This document shows positions 12,301 to 20,439 of a DNA stretch of 64,000 bases, piece after piece (the stretch's first letter is position 1; every line of letters starts with the position of its first letter). The DNA lies in NCBI GenBank assembly GCA_030267565.1, contig BRXU01000016.1, forward strand, positions 684,501-748,500. Reading direction: 5' to 3'. A program made the translations under genes and the position numbers. Origin of the DNA: Pleodorina starrii (taxonomy: Eukaryota > Chlorophyta > Chlorophyceae > Chlamydomonadales > Volvocaceae). The notes under the pieces were generated by a model. That model did not search any database and had not been told where the DNA came from. It saw only the letters and a list, made by a program, of their open reading frames with translations.

Positions 12301-15300
12301 GGCATGCCAAGAGTCCGACGGAGGCGTTCGGCGTGGGTTCGACCAGTTGCGTTGCTGACTAAGAGAAGAGTGAGGCCCATCGGGTAGGGTTGGGGGGTAT
12401 CTTCAAGGGTTTCGCTGTACAGACTGGCTGTGCCCGTGAACGCGTCGATTCTGCCGATCATAGTGACCAGCGGGTGGGTGAGGTAACGGGTATATGGCGC
12501 CGTTCGAGCCGTGGGCAGCAGGAGGAGGGCGGCGGTGGGTGTGCTCTCAGACCGTACTGTCTCGGCCCATCCCAAGGCCCATCTTAGGGCGTGATGCCCC
12601 TCCTCCGGCGTAGGCTCGGGGTGGGCGATGGAGAGGCCTGTGAATGGCTGCGTATATGCATCGTGGTTCGCCCCAAAGAGCTGGTCCTCTGAAAAGCGTG
12701 AATAGTATGTATCTACGCAGTCGGCTACATTGAGGGGGGATGCAAAGCGTTCGGTTGTGGCGCCGAGCGCGGTCGTGAGGCGCTTCATAAGTGCTTCGGG
12801 CAGCCGGCGCTCGTTTGCCGCTTTGACGGGTTGCAGTTTGGTGCCCCCGCCGTTCCGGTACCGCAGGAGGAGGCGTGCGACGTCTTCCGCAAAGCCGCCC
12901 CTGGCGGCGAGTCGGGCATGGTCTTCCGGGCGGTTCTGCTGCGCGTCTTGGTACCTGTACCACAGGCTGCGGAGACGACAGACGGAGATTTGGCCTACAC
13001 AGTTACCTTGGGGGCCGTAGACGAGGGCCAGTCCGATGGTCTGCAGTCCTTCAGGTATGTCCCCGTCACCCTCCCAGGGTGTTCCGCAGAGGGGGCCGTT
13101 GTGTTTGCCGATCTGGATAGTGTAACGCCCTGTGGGGTAGATGTCCTTGTCCGGGTTTCCCGGTTGGACGTTGATTTCGACAAACTGTCTGAGAAGGCGC
13201 TGCCCTCGGGTCGTGTTTAGGCATTCGGTTTCCCATCGACCTTGTTGTTGCCTTTCCGTCAGGTGCTTGTCGCGTGTCTCCGCCGCGCGCCCCGGGTCAT
13301 GTCCGGCTTCCTGAGCGCGTCGATCCCGGAATGCATTGAGCAGTTCGATCCAGTTATCTTGTTGGGCCAGACGCGTGCCCTCGTCTTGAGTGGGCGCCCA
13401 GTCTACTTCGACTAGGCCCACCTGCGGTGGTGTGCCGTTGGGAGGCGCATGGGGGTGTACCGCCTGGGGGTGGTATCCGTTGGCAGCGTAGAGGGCGAGG
13501 GCTCCTTTGGTTACTGCCGTGCGTTCCCAGTCGACCAGGTAGTAGGTGCGGTGGATGCCTTGGTTCGGTGGGTGGATTGTGCGCTGCTTCTTTGGGGTCG
13601 GTTTGTCGACGGCGACCCGTTTACGTATTTCTGCGTTGATGCACGCCACCCTTTCCTGGTCTCCGAAGAGGAATTGCGTGATACTGATTCCATACCGCGC
13701 CGGGACCTCCGCAGGCCATGGTTCCTCGCCCAGCAGCATCTGGAGGAGCCGTTCGGCGGAGCCGACCCTGGTTAGCAGGCCCTTGTGGTGCGGGTGGCGT
13801 AGGAGCTCTTCGCAATGTTGGATGGTGAGTGGGGTGTGTCGGGGGTTCCAGCCGATGGCGTCGGTGTCCACGATGCCCGTTACCGGCTTGAGGTTTTGAC
13901 GCAAAAGGTATGCTTTGAGGCGGTCACGGTCGGTTAGCCGCCGTGGCTGGTGTTGCCGGGCGTGACATCTAGGCGTCGAGCGTCGTGTGGTGGGATCTGC
14001 CGTCGCGCCCCCGGGCGGCGTCGGTTGGGTCGCCTCGTCGGCGATTGTCACGCCTGGGGGTGTGGGGGCTGTGTCGGCGTGTGCGGTTTGCATGGCTTCG
14101 ACCGGGTCACGGGGCTTTGGGGCGAGGTACTTTGTTATGCGTCCGTACGGTATGGGTTTGGGTCCAGCCGTTTCGTCGGTTAGGCCGGTCAGGCCGGGGT
14201 TGTCTGGAATGAGCCGCAGCTCGGGGGGTAGAGATGTGGATCCGCGGTATCTGGGTGCCCGAGCCCGCACGCTGGGGTCGGCATTCATGGCGAGGCTGAG
14301 CTGGTTCAGGGCTATCCTATGGCGCGATCCCACGTTCCGGCCTCCGATTAGTTGCAGCTGATCGGTGGTGATGATGTGCGTGCCCGTGTTCTGATCCCTC
14401 AGGGCCCGGAGGTCGAGACCCAGCTCAAGCAGAGGTTGTACGCATCGGAAGAGGAGCGCAAGCGCCTTGGGTTCGGCCGCTGGGTTGAGAGATCCGATCA
14501 GGTGGGCGAGGCTGCTCATTGTCGTTTCGTATGCTGTCCCTTTGTCCGTGAGTTCAATCCCCGCCTCCCTCACGAGAGCGAGCTGTTTCAGTGTGGTGTA
14601 GAATTTGCATTCCCGTTTGAGTTCATGTGCCGGTACGGTGTCTATGTATCGACTTTGCAGGTGGAGGAGAGCTCTGGTCACCGCTCCGAGACGGCCGTCA
14701 TCATTGAGGGAGAGGACGAGGGTCTTTGCCGCCCGGACGGCGTATAAGGTGCGTACGGTGCCAACCCCCAGGCCGAGCCTCGCGGTCGGGTTGAGAATGG
14801 CGCGGGTGGGGAAGCCCATCTTGAGTCCGTAGCTGCGTTTGGCTATGCCCGCGATTTGCGCATCGAAACTGGCAATGTCTTGTGGGGTGTACGCCATGGT
14901 GGGCAGGCTGTACGCCACGAAGGGGTGTATGAGGGTTCTGATCATGTTGATGCGTTGGTCGGGGGTCGCGAGGGAGCTCTGAATGCCCCGTCCTCGTCTG
15001 TCAACCTCGGCTCGCACATAGGCCACTTCTTCTGCCCAGTCTAGCGTGGGGGTAATGTGTACTCCCAGATACTTGTACGGCTGCGTGGGGGGTGCGTACG
15101 GGATAGGCGTGTCGTCTATTCGAATTTGGTTTTTCAGAAGGCGTTCCAGGGCGGTATGGTATTTTTGTGTGCCGGGGCCTCTGCTCAGATCCTTGTCCGA
15201 GCGCGCGCGACCATGGAGTATGCCTTGTATCTGGCACTTGCTCACGTTGACCTTGAGGGCCCCCCACCTCGCATACCGTTCAATTTTTGAGCATTGGAGC

Positions 15301-18300
15301 CGCAGATCCGATACCGCGTTCGTAAGGATAACTAGGTCGTCAGCAAATGCCCCCGAGCTGAAGTGATGGCGATCGTTTTCTTCCGCCCGGAGGCAGCCAT
15401 ATCGGTACCCCCTGCCGCCGCTGTGCAGCCATCGTAGGAGGGGTTCCATGTAGATAATGAACAGGACGGGTGACAGCGTGTCTCCCTGGATCGTTCCGCG
15501 CTCGATCGCAATGTTCGCAGTGCATCCGTGCTCGGTTCGTATGCGTGTCGCGGCGTGCGAGTACAGGTTTGCAACCACCTCGATGAGGTCATCTGGGTAG
15601 CCCAGGTCGTACATGATCATAAGCAGTTTATCATGATCGATGGTGTTGAACGCGGATGTGAAATCGATATAAAGGAGGAACAGGTCGCGCCCGGTAAGGC
15701 CCGCGTCTTCGATAGCGTGCAGCACGTTCTGGATTTGCCGTTCTGTGTTGCGCTGCCGGAGGTACCCTTCCTGGGCCTCGGTAAAGATGTGTGCTTGCTC
15801 GCTGTAAGTTACGATGTTCAGCGTGATGTGGCTGGTGTACAGCTTGTAGAGGGTGTTGGCCAGGGCGATCGGGCGTTTGTTCTTAATAAGAAGTGGGTCT
15901 CCTTTCTTGGGGATGAGGACTGTGTCGGATTGTGTCCAGTGGGGGGGGATTTCGGCTTTGACCCACATTATGGTGATCAGGTGGTGTATTGCGGTCTGGA
16001 GGTCGTCTGGAAGGGTTTGGAGGAGTTCATTGGGCAGGCCGTCCGGCCCGGGGGCTTTGTTGCGGGCGAGGTGGCCTAGGCAGGTGCGAAAGTTGCATGG
16101 GTCGAGGATTCCGGGGAGGAGGGACGGGGGCGCACCGTCCCAGCGTGCAAGGCCTTGTCTGAGTGGGTCAGGGGCCCCAGCCACTTCCCAGGGGTAATTG
16201 CGTGGGGCCTCGCCTGGGAGGTATTTGCCTGTGCGGGGACCGGAGACTGGCTTGGCTAGGAGGGCGAAGTGTGTGTGTAGCGCGTCGAGAATGCCTTCTG
16301 AGTCCGTGCACAGGTGCCCGTCCTCGGGGTGGCGTATAGCCGCGATACCTCGCGGTTGATCGTCAGGCTCCAGGATTTGCCTGTGCGCCTGCTTTGGCTT
16401 CTTTGTGAGAAGGCGTTGGAGCCGCCTGCTTGCTCTGCGCATGTGCAGTTTGCGCGTCTCATTAACCACCTTCCTGATTTCGTCCCCCTTGCTCCGGATC
16501 GCGGTGCGCAGGTCGCGGGTTTCAAGGTTGTCCCATGGGTCCCCCTGGCCTTGTGTTTGGCGGGTGGTACCAGTTTCAGGTGGGTCGGGGGTCTGATCTG
16601 TGGCTTTCGGGACCGGCGTTGCCTCCTGGGGGTGCCGTGATGGGGGTTGTTGGGTCGCTTTCGTCGGGTTGGGGGGGGCCCCCGGCGGGTGCAGTGCTTG
16701 CGTGAGGTCGCGTTTCAGTGCTTTGTGTTCATCATGTAAACGGGTCAGGCGCCTGCCAATGCCCCGTCGCGCGTGCAGTCTCCCTGAGCGGGGGGGTTTT
16801 TGTTGGCAGTGACTTTCGAGGATGCCGAGGCATTGCAGCATGAGCGTCCCAAGCTCTTGGCTTAGGGAAGTGACATTCGTGGCTTGCACGGCCTCGTGAT
16901 TGCGCAGGTGGCCAAGGATCGTCCGCGCCTGGTCCTTGCCCGCGGCGCGCTCCATTTGGGTGGAGGCGGCTGTTATGGTCTCGTGCGCGGGGCGGAGAGC
17001 GTCCAACAGGTGGGTAATTGCGCCCGTGAGTGTCGCCTCCATTTCCATGCGTGCTTTGCCTTTGCTTTCTTTGAGGATGGGCAGCTGGATGCGGCTCCAT
17101 GAGCTGGGGTTCAGGTCTGTGGGGGGCTGGGCAGCGGGGGCAGGGAGGAGGCGGAGTCCCGCTAGGGGGAGGAGGGTACACAGCGGTCGGTGGTCGAAGT
17201 TGCCTCCACAATCGTACACTTGTTCGTATGCATTGCCCTCCTTGGCCACAGCGGCGGTGGTTTGGGGAGCAAGGAGGACGTCGTCGATGCGGCTCAGGTG
17301 GGTGTCGAGTCCGAGTTGCGTCTGCGTGTAGGTGTATTCTCGTCGCCTGGTGTCTACTGGTCGTAGGTCGCTGTCCGTTGAGAAGCATCTGTGTGCCCTG
17401 TCGTCCGAGTTGCAGATGCCTGTCGACCGGTCACTCGCTTTGAGAGGCGTTGTGGTACCACAACGTGTAGTATCGTGCCGCAGTGCATAGCTCGCAGCCC
17501 AGAGTGGCTCAGGTGGGCAACATGCTGGTCCCCTCAGGCACGCACAGGGCCCCTCAAAGGGCACGCTTGCAGAAGGCTCCCCTCATGCAAGGCTAATCCC
17601 TGGCCTAGCTTGCGGGCCCCTTTCCCCCAGCTGCTCACCTCGAGGTCCTGTAGGTCCCTCGCCTGCTGCATGCCCGGGTGCTGGTTGATCGCCAAAACAT
17701 CCACCCAGCAAAACATCTGTCGTGCAAGGTACGTGTCGGTATCAACGCGCATGTGTACGGGGAAAGAATGGGGTTTGGGGACGGGCTATGGCAAGCCAGT
17801 TTTTGGGCCGCGGTGGAGAGGAGCCGGGGCCGTCTCCCACAGGGTTCGACCAGGCACCAGTCCCTCCGTACGTCCTGGTTGCCTGTCCTAGGTAGGCTGC
17901 TGTCGTAACCCCTCCCCACTAACCCTCTCACCCGTCCCATGGTGCCCGTTCCCAGACGGCCGCTCCGCTGCTGCCACTGACCGTCCTCTCCTCCCCCTTC
18001 CCCTCCCCCGCAATCCCCACGTGCCTGTTCCGGGTCTGCTGCGTGCAGGTGGTGTTCCAGCAGTGCCACCAGAGACTTGAAGGGCATGGACCAGGCGTAG
18101 CTGACGAAGAAGGTGAGGGTGGAGGAGCAGTGCGGAGGGAGGGTGTCCACGTAGCGGCATCTGGTGGATGGGGAGGCGGGGGAGGAGGAGGAGGAGGAGG
18201 CGGGGGAGGTAGGGGGAGGTAGGAGAAGAGGTAGATATGACAGTCCAAAGAGGCAAGCTCACAAGGGCCGCTTTAGTCCGATGGCAGTCCGATGGCCGGG

Positions 18301-19377
18301 GGCAGTACACACGCGTGGGCTGGTGTGGCTAGCGCGGGCGGTGCGTTGTTCCATGGCCGGGGCAAACACCTGCTGTACCGGTGATCTGCACACCGACCGA
18401 CACGGGGTGGCTCTCTTGTCCGATGGCGGTGCTGCTTGATATCTGTGCCTGTAAGCTGGGGCATGCGCCCGTCCTGAGCTGTGCGCCTGTGAGCTGCAAC
18501 ATCTCTCGCAGGCGGGAGTGGCCCGGACGACACCGTGCACCACGCACACAGCCCTTGTCTGACTGCAAAACTGACGCATCAAAGGCCCCGTGGATGTGGA
18601 TGTCCTCGCGTCGCCTTTCCAGCCCCTCGAATAGCACGTGGCGGTTCTGCCATACCGTATCCGGAACCGGGATCTCTTCAATCCACCAGGAACGAATGCA
18701 GACACGATGGGCAAGTCACACCCGCGTGCCTCTGTGATAACCCTTCCTGTCATATTGAATCCAGGATCGGATCCGGATCCCTTCCGACCTGTCTGCATCC
18801 GTCTGCTGCACTTCGGATCCCCCAGGACCGGGACCATAGCACATAGAGTACATGCTCCACCCTGTCATGGATCGTCCTGGTTGTCGCCATTCCTGGCTTT
18901 GTGCCCATCCTGTCACCAGCCCTTGTCTCGCCCCTTCCGGCGGGGTGGGGCGGGGCCGTGCACTTTGATGCAGCGGGGACGGAGATCTTACTTGGCGGCC
19001 TGCGTCTCTGGCAGGACGACCTTCTTCAGAATGTCGTACGTAGTCCAGCCGGGCTGTACGACATCGTTCGCGAAGCGCCGCAGGAAGGCGAGCGACACGG
19101 CGCAGTGCCAGACCTCCCGCGCGCCACCGCTCTGAATGTGGCTGCCGCCACCGCCGCCATCTTTGGCAGCCGCTATGGAAGGGGTGCGCGACAGCGCCGG
19201 TGATGGCACCGTGGAAGATCCCCCCGGCGGCGGTGGAGGCACCGTGGCGAGTAATGGCGCTCCATCGGCGGCGGCTGAAGTGTTTGGTCCTGGATCCGCA
19301 GCGGCGGCGGTGGAGCCCGCAGCAGCGCCTGCAGCAGCTGGTTCAGCGCTGCAGGCGAGCTCTGCCGGGACTCCACC
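294..19377 (-). CDS. TIR-like/NACHT/WD40 STAND receptor-like gene (18 exons, both ends incomplete)
   Basis: Exons: 19377-18992, 18160-18025, 17716-17639, 10333-10232, 9902-9831, 9276-8987, 8605-8313, 7863-7407, 6996-6466, 5081-4871, 4454-4197, 3860-3780, 3375-3019, 2685-2295, 1940-1840, 1680-1489, 1072-695 and 419-294. They join in phase into 1,480 codons with no stop. Order of parts: Ala/Pro-rich leader and a conserved REVWHCAVSL...WTTYDILKKVV segment (residues 1-128), TIR-like module (129-258), linker, NACHT ATPase (about 355-780), helical arm (780-1065), WD40 propeller (1066-1480). The likely role is an intracellular STAND sensor, with WD40 ligand recognition, NACHT oligomerisation and TIR-like output. 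That role is inferred from the architecture. The start codon lies upstream and is unresolved. The 18025 donor is GC rather than GT, and the 3780 donor (GTGGTG) is weak. The intron between exons 3 and 4 holds a 7 kb LINE. Confidence 0.82.
1781..1840. repeat. (CCACCAC)n minisatellite touching a splice donor
   Basis: Eight or so 7-bp units. Read on the minus strand, the array is (GGTGGGT)n and starts at the donor of the WD40 exon ending at 1840, so the donor hexamer GTGGGT is repeated through the intron start. Confidence 0.95.
6466..8605 (-). other. NACHT/STAND ATPase domain of the receptor
   Basis: Exon 8605-8313 opens with the Walker A loop GPAGSGKS and continues into VAMHFCRVGDDASLDPLV, the typical NACHT segment. 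Exon 7863-7407 ends with the Walker B strand LLWVIDGLDEAE. Exon 6996-6466 codes LPRRVRLLVTLRP, matching the sensor-1 strand. Between the two Walker motifs lies an unusual acidic, Ala-rich stretch of about 85 residues (AAEMAAEAAEVAAAAAAAK...) that looks like a long helix or coiled coil. Codon phases across the three exons agree (2, 1, 2). Downstream exons 5081-4871 (RSLLEWL...GHRRLADW) and 4454-4197 (SYSLRYAVLHVVHAA) form the helical arm usual in NACHT-WD40 proteins. Confidence 0.85.
10433..10445. repeat. LINE target-site duplication, 3' copy
   Basis: AGGCGTTGTGGTA on plus, immediately followed by the (TAA)n/(ATT)n tail of the element. Confidence 0.92.
10446..17444 (-). mobile_element. 5'-truncated Dualen/RandI-like non-LTR retrotransposon
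   Basis: The element is 6,999 bp and lies in sense orientation in the intron between receptor exons 17716-17639 and 10333-10232. Its 3' end is an (ATT)n tail at 10446-10463, and a 13-bp direct repeat (AGGCGTTGTGGTA on plus) flanks it exactly at 10433-10445 and 17445-17457. The 5' boundary falls inside the APE endonuclease coding region, the normal product of incomplete target-primed reverse transcription. A single frame runs through the whole insert, so the insertion looks young. Removing element and one repeat copy leaves an ordinary intron of about 293 bp. Having both APE and restriction-like endonuclease parts places it with Dualen/RandI, known from Chlamydomonas. Confidence 0.92.
10581..17444 (-). 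CDS. LINE polyprotein (APE remnant, RT, RNase H, CCHC, RLE)
   Basis: The open frame starts at 17564, but its first 40 codons are host intron; the element begins at codon 41. Residues below count from 17564. An APE C-terminus shows SRIDDVLL (91-98) and FDHRPL (123-128). The reverse transcriptase spans about 490-800, with NKAPGPDG, LYIDFTSAFNTIDH and the FADDL catalytic motif near 738. A Pro/Arg-rich linker and a region of unknown fold (about 1300-1700) follow. RNase H lies near 1820-1960, with YTDGS, the RCELSAIHQAL glutamate and TDSAAAL. Near 2098 is a CX2CX7HX4C knuckle, followed by RHN, RPD and LEIGY, the R2-type restriction-like endonuclease signature. TAA at 10583-10581. No frameshift or stop interrupts these domains. 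The truncated copy lacks its promoter and the APE N-terminus and is probably not autonomous. Confidence 0.88.
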   Translation of the reverse strand, partial: LKASDRSTGICNSDDRAHRCFSTDSDLRPVDTRRREYTYTQTQLGLDTHLSRIDDVLLAPQTTAAVAKEGNAYEQVYDCGGNFDHRPLCTLLPLAGLRLLPAPAAQPPTDLNPSSWSRIQLPILKESKGKARMEMEATLTGAITHLLDALRPAHETITAASTQMERAAGKDQARTILGHLRNHEAVQATNVTSLSQELGTLMLQCLGILESHCQQKPPRSGRLHARRGIGRRLTRLHDEHKALKRDLTQALHPPGAPPNPTKATQQPPSRHPQEATPVPKATDQTPDPPETGTTRQTQGQGDPWDNLETRDLRTAIRSKGDEIRKVVNETRKLHMRRASRRLQRLLTKKPKQAHRQILEPDDQPRGIAAIRHPEDGHLCTDSEGILDALHTHFALLAKPVSGPRTGKYLPGEAPRNYPWEVAGAPDPLRQGLARWDGAPPSLLPGILDPCNFRTCLGHLARNKAPGPDGLPNELLQTLPDDLQTAIHHLITIMWVKAEIPPHWTQSDTVLIPKKGDPLLIKNKRPIALANTLYKLYTSHITLNIVTYSEQAHIFTEAQEGYLRQRNTERQIQNVLHAIEDAGLTGRDLFLLYIDFTSAFNTIDHDKLLMIMYDLGYPDDLIEVVANLYSHAATRIRTEHGCTANIAIERGTIQGDTLSPVLFIIYMEPLLRWLHSGGRGYRYGCLRAEENDRHHFSSGAFADDLVILTNAVSDLRLQCSKIERYARWGALKVNVSKCQIQGILHGRARSDKDLSRGPGTQKYHTALERLLKNQIRIDDTPIPYAPPTQPYKYLGVHITPTLDWAEEVAYVRAEVDRRGRGIQSSLATPDQRINMIRTLIHPFVAYSLPTMAYTPQDIASFDAQIAGIAKRSYGLKMGFPTRAILNPTARLGLGVGTVRTLYAVRAAKTLVLSLNDDGRLGAVTRALLHLQSRYIDTVPAHELKRECKFYTTLKQLALVREAGIELTDKGTAYETTMSSLAHLIGSLNPAAEPKALALLFRCVQPLLELGLDLRALRDQNTGTHIITTDQLQLIGGRNVGSRHRIALNQLSLAMNADPSVRARAPRYRGSTSLPPELRLIPDNPGLTGLTDETAGPKPIPYGRITKYLAPKPRDPVEAMQTAHADTAPTPPGVTIADEATQPTPPGGATADPTTRRSTPRCHARQHQPRRLTDRDRLKAYLLRQNLKPVTGIVDTDAIGWNPRHTPLTIQHCEELLRHPHHKGLLTRVGSAERLLQMLLGEEPWPAEVPARYGISITQFLFGDQERVACINAEIRKRVAVDKPTPKKQRTIHPPNQGIHRTYYLVDWERTAVTKGALALYAANGYHPQAVHPHAPPNGTPPQVGLVEVDWAPTQDEGTRLAQQDNWIELLNAFRDRRAQEAGHDPGRAAETRDKHLTERQQQGRWETECLNTTRGQRLLRQFVEINVQPGNPDKDIYPTGRYTIQIGKHNGPLCGTPWEGDGDIPEGLQTIGLALVYGPQGNCVGQISVCRLRSLWYRYQDAQQNRPEDHARLAARGGFAEDVARLLLRYRNGGGTKLQPVKAANERRLPEALMKRLTTALGATTERFASPLNVADCVDTYYSRFSEDQLFGANHDAYTQPFTGLSIAHPEPTPEEGHHALRWALGWAETVRSESTPTAALLLLPTARTAPYTRYLTHPLVTMIGRIDAFTGTASLYSETLEDTPQPYPMGLTLLLVSNATGRTHAERLRRTLGMPAATATPMEPSHPWNPPQWVRKRVRSMSDRPPAAAVLSRPCDNLTSAERKAVFRTFHAKQSLRYDSQNAIYTDGSVQKVKDGDEDRQILGAAAVDALTNKTLHIDVNAGHHGCQTITRCELSAIHQALYMRRGTPEDNTHLSIWTDSAAALYLIKKMINNPQKLRLSKHKALLEQIVTTLKKRAACNLTTSLLKVKAHTGVKYNEEADKAAVRAARGLAKLDPDALSTTETSDNNPRNQYWWLRKMHGPEKNAGHFANDLNRGIEALVRPETHSGYTNETDYMKFVANTIPDLDINASARTLQRKIGRHKHAKRCFDYLYGQLWNAKLANRFRKSLAPGGPVASGSCPLCHNPDSGGHILGGCRHPRMRALYILRHNQAVQTITSTLARGINGGCYTVMDACPADDRPDYVAGTRLPHWLLPNTPEEERLKMRPDLLLIPSIPLHEAQEIGYMGPPDPSQHTVHILEIGYTADTNHKQKQHDKAIQHSELARLLTKEGWKVCYTAQEAISLGFAGTIRKDLRPLLCTLGAGSEAAKTCCNELHDHAVRALNKIVITRRQMERSPHETQQQTGT
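17445..17457. repeat. LINE target-site duplication, 5' copy
   Basis: AGGCGTTGTGGTA on plus, identical to 10433-10445. The flanking bases differ on both sides, so the repeat is exactly 13 bp and marks the integration site. Confidence 0.92.
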
Positions 19378-19549
19378 CTGTGGAGTGGCGACGTTTGGAA
19401 GAGGGCGTGAGTGGGGGGCTTAACGGGGGATGATCAGCATTCTGGCTGCACGATTGGTGGTGCCTTTGCGGCAGTTTATTGCTGTGCGCCCCTGACGTGG
19501 GATATCTCGATGCGCCCGGCGGCATCTCAACTGCTTCACGGACGCTCTG

Positions 19550-19860
19550 CTAATTGCGTTCCTGCCAACAGTTGAACACGCGGTCTGGGACCGTGTCATG
19601 GAAAGCTTCCACGATGATGCGGAAGTATTTAGACTGTCGTTTGTCCGGGGTTGCGAAGCGCCAACATACCAGCCGGTGGCACCAGAAGGGGCCGAGGCCG
19701 TGCACCTTTCGTTTCCAACACACGTCCGGCACGCCCTGATGTCAGCACGTGATACATAGTCATTGTCCTCATAACGTACCTTGGAGGCTCCGCAACCCAG
19801 TCTTCAAGCTGTTCAATAGGGTAGAAATTGAGCGCGCAAGCAACCGGCTTTAGAGAACAT
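19550..19860 (-). other. Candidate upstream exons of the STAND gene
   Basis: Two open segments upstream of the first resolved exon look coding and are also present in the decayed tandem copy. One ends at a GTACGT donor at 19780 and reads NFYPIEQLEDWVAEPPR. The other follows an acceptor at 19735 and reads KRKVHGLGPFWCHRL through VEAFHDTVPDRVFNCWQER. The intron between them would be only 44 bp, and I could not find a donor that joins the second segment to 19377, nor an ATG. They support a longer N-terminus but the splicing is unsolved. Confidence 0.4.
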
Positions 19861-20439
19861 GTACCAGGTCTTGGTGTGGAGTTGTGTATGCTTCTTATAA
19901 TTGATCAGCCAGTCTATCCTCTGCCCTTGTAAGCAGATGCTACGACGCCATCCTCGTGAGGGTGGCAATATTTCTTATAATATCAAAGGCACAAAGGGGG
20001 GTGTTAACGCCGTACATCCGTCGCGATTCAAGGTGTTAGGGACTCAGCCGATGAGTGTCTTAGAAATACTTGTCAGAAACCTGTCACTGCTATATGAATA
20101 ACCTGGACTGTTTAGCGCAAGCACTGGACGAGCGTCAGATGCTTGAAGTTCGGCGACGTCAACTTATGTTAGGCATCTAGAGCTTTGTTCGACGTAGTTG
20201 CCTAAATTTTTGGCACAGCAGGTCATTTGTATTTGGAAGCGCCTGGGCAAGCAGGCACGGGCACTCGCACGGGCGGTGCTGGAAAAGGGTCCACATCTTT
20301 GTTTGGCGGGACTAGCAATCACAAGTATCCAAGGGCAGGGAAAGTGCTACGGATTCTCGGCTTTGATTTGATTATAGGCAGCAGCACGGTGCACTTCGGT
20401 CCTGTCCGGTCCGATGGGGTGCGGGTGCGGTCCGGTGAG
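19861..20439. other. Spacer between the receptor 5' end and its decayed copy, no gene seen
   Basis: The sequence is noticeably AT-richer than its surroundings. I see no open frame of substance and no repeat. It may hold the promoter and first exon of the receptor gene, but I found no ATG that splices in phase. Confidence 0.4.

Larger units (their letters stand above)
10232..18160 (-). other. TIR-like module of the STAND gene (4 exons, split by the LINE)
   Basis: Exon 18160-18025 codes TFFVSYAWSMPFKSLVALL, which looks like a first beta strand and helix. Exon 17716-17639 codes MFCWVDVLAINQHPG, a second strand with the usual D/NQH loop. Exon 10333-10232 codes TLVCLDP followed by RIWCLFEWW, and exon 9902-9831 completes the module. 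In plant and animal TIR domains the NAD-cleaving glutamate sits in a WCLxE context, and WCLFE occupies the matching place here. The assignment rests on motif order and spacing, not on a computed alignment. This TIR-like block is, to my knowledge, common in volvocine algal proteins but lacks an established biochemical role. Confidence 0.7.

Noticed and set aside
17445..17564. First 40 residues of the LINE open frame
   Set aside because: They lie outside the target-site duplication boundary and are host intron and duplicated target sequence read by chance in the same frame.
10581..17564. Plus-strand frames across the retrotransposon
   Set aside because: They are antisense shadows of a high-GC coding region with no domain content.
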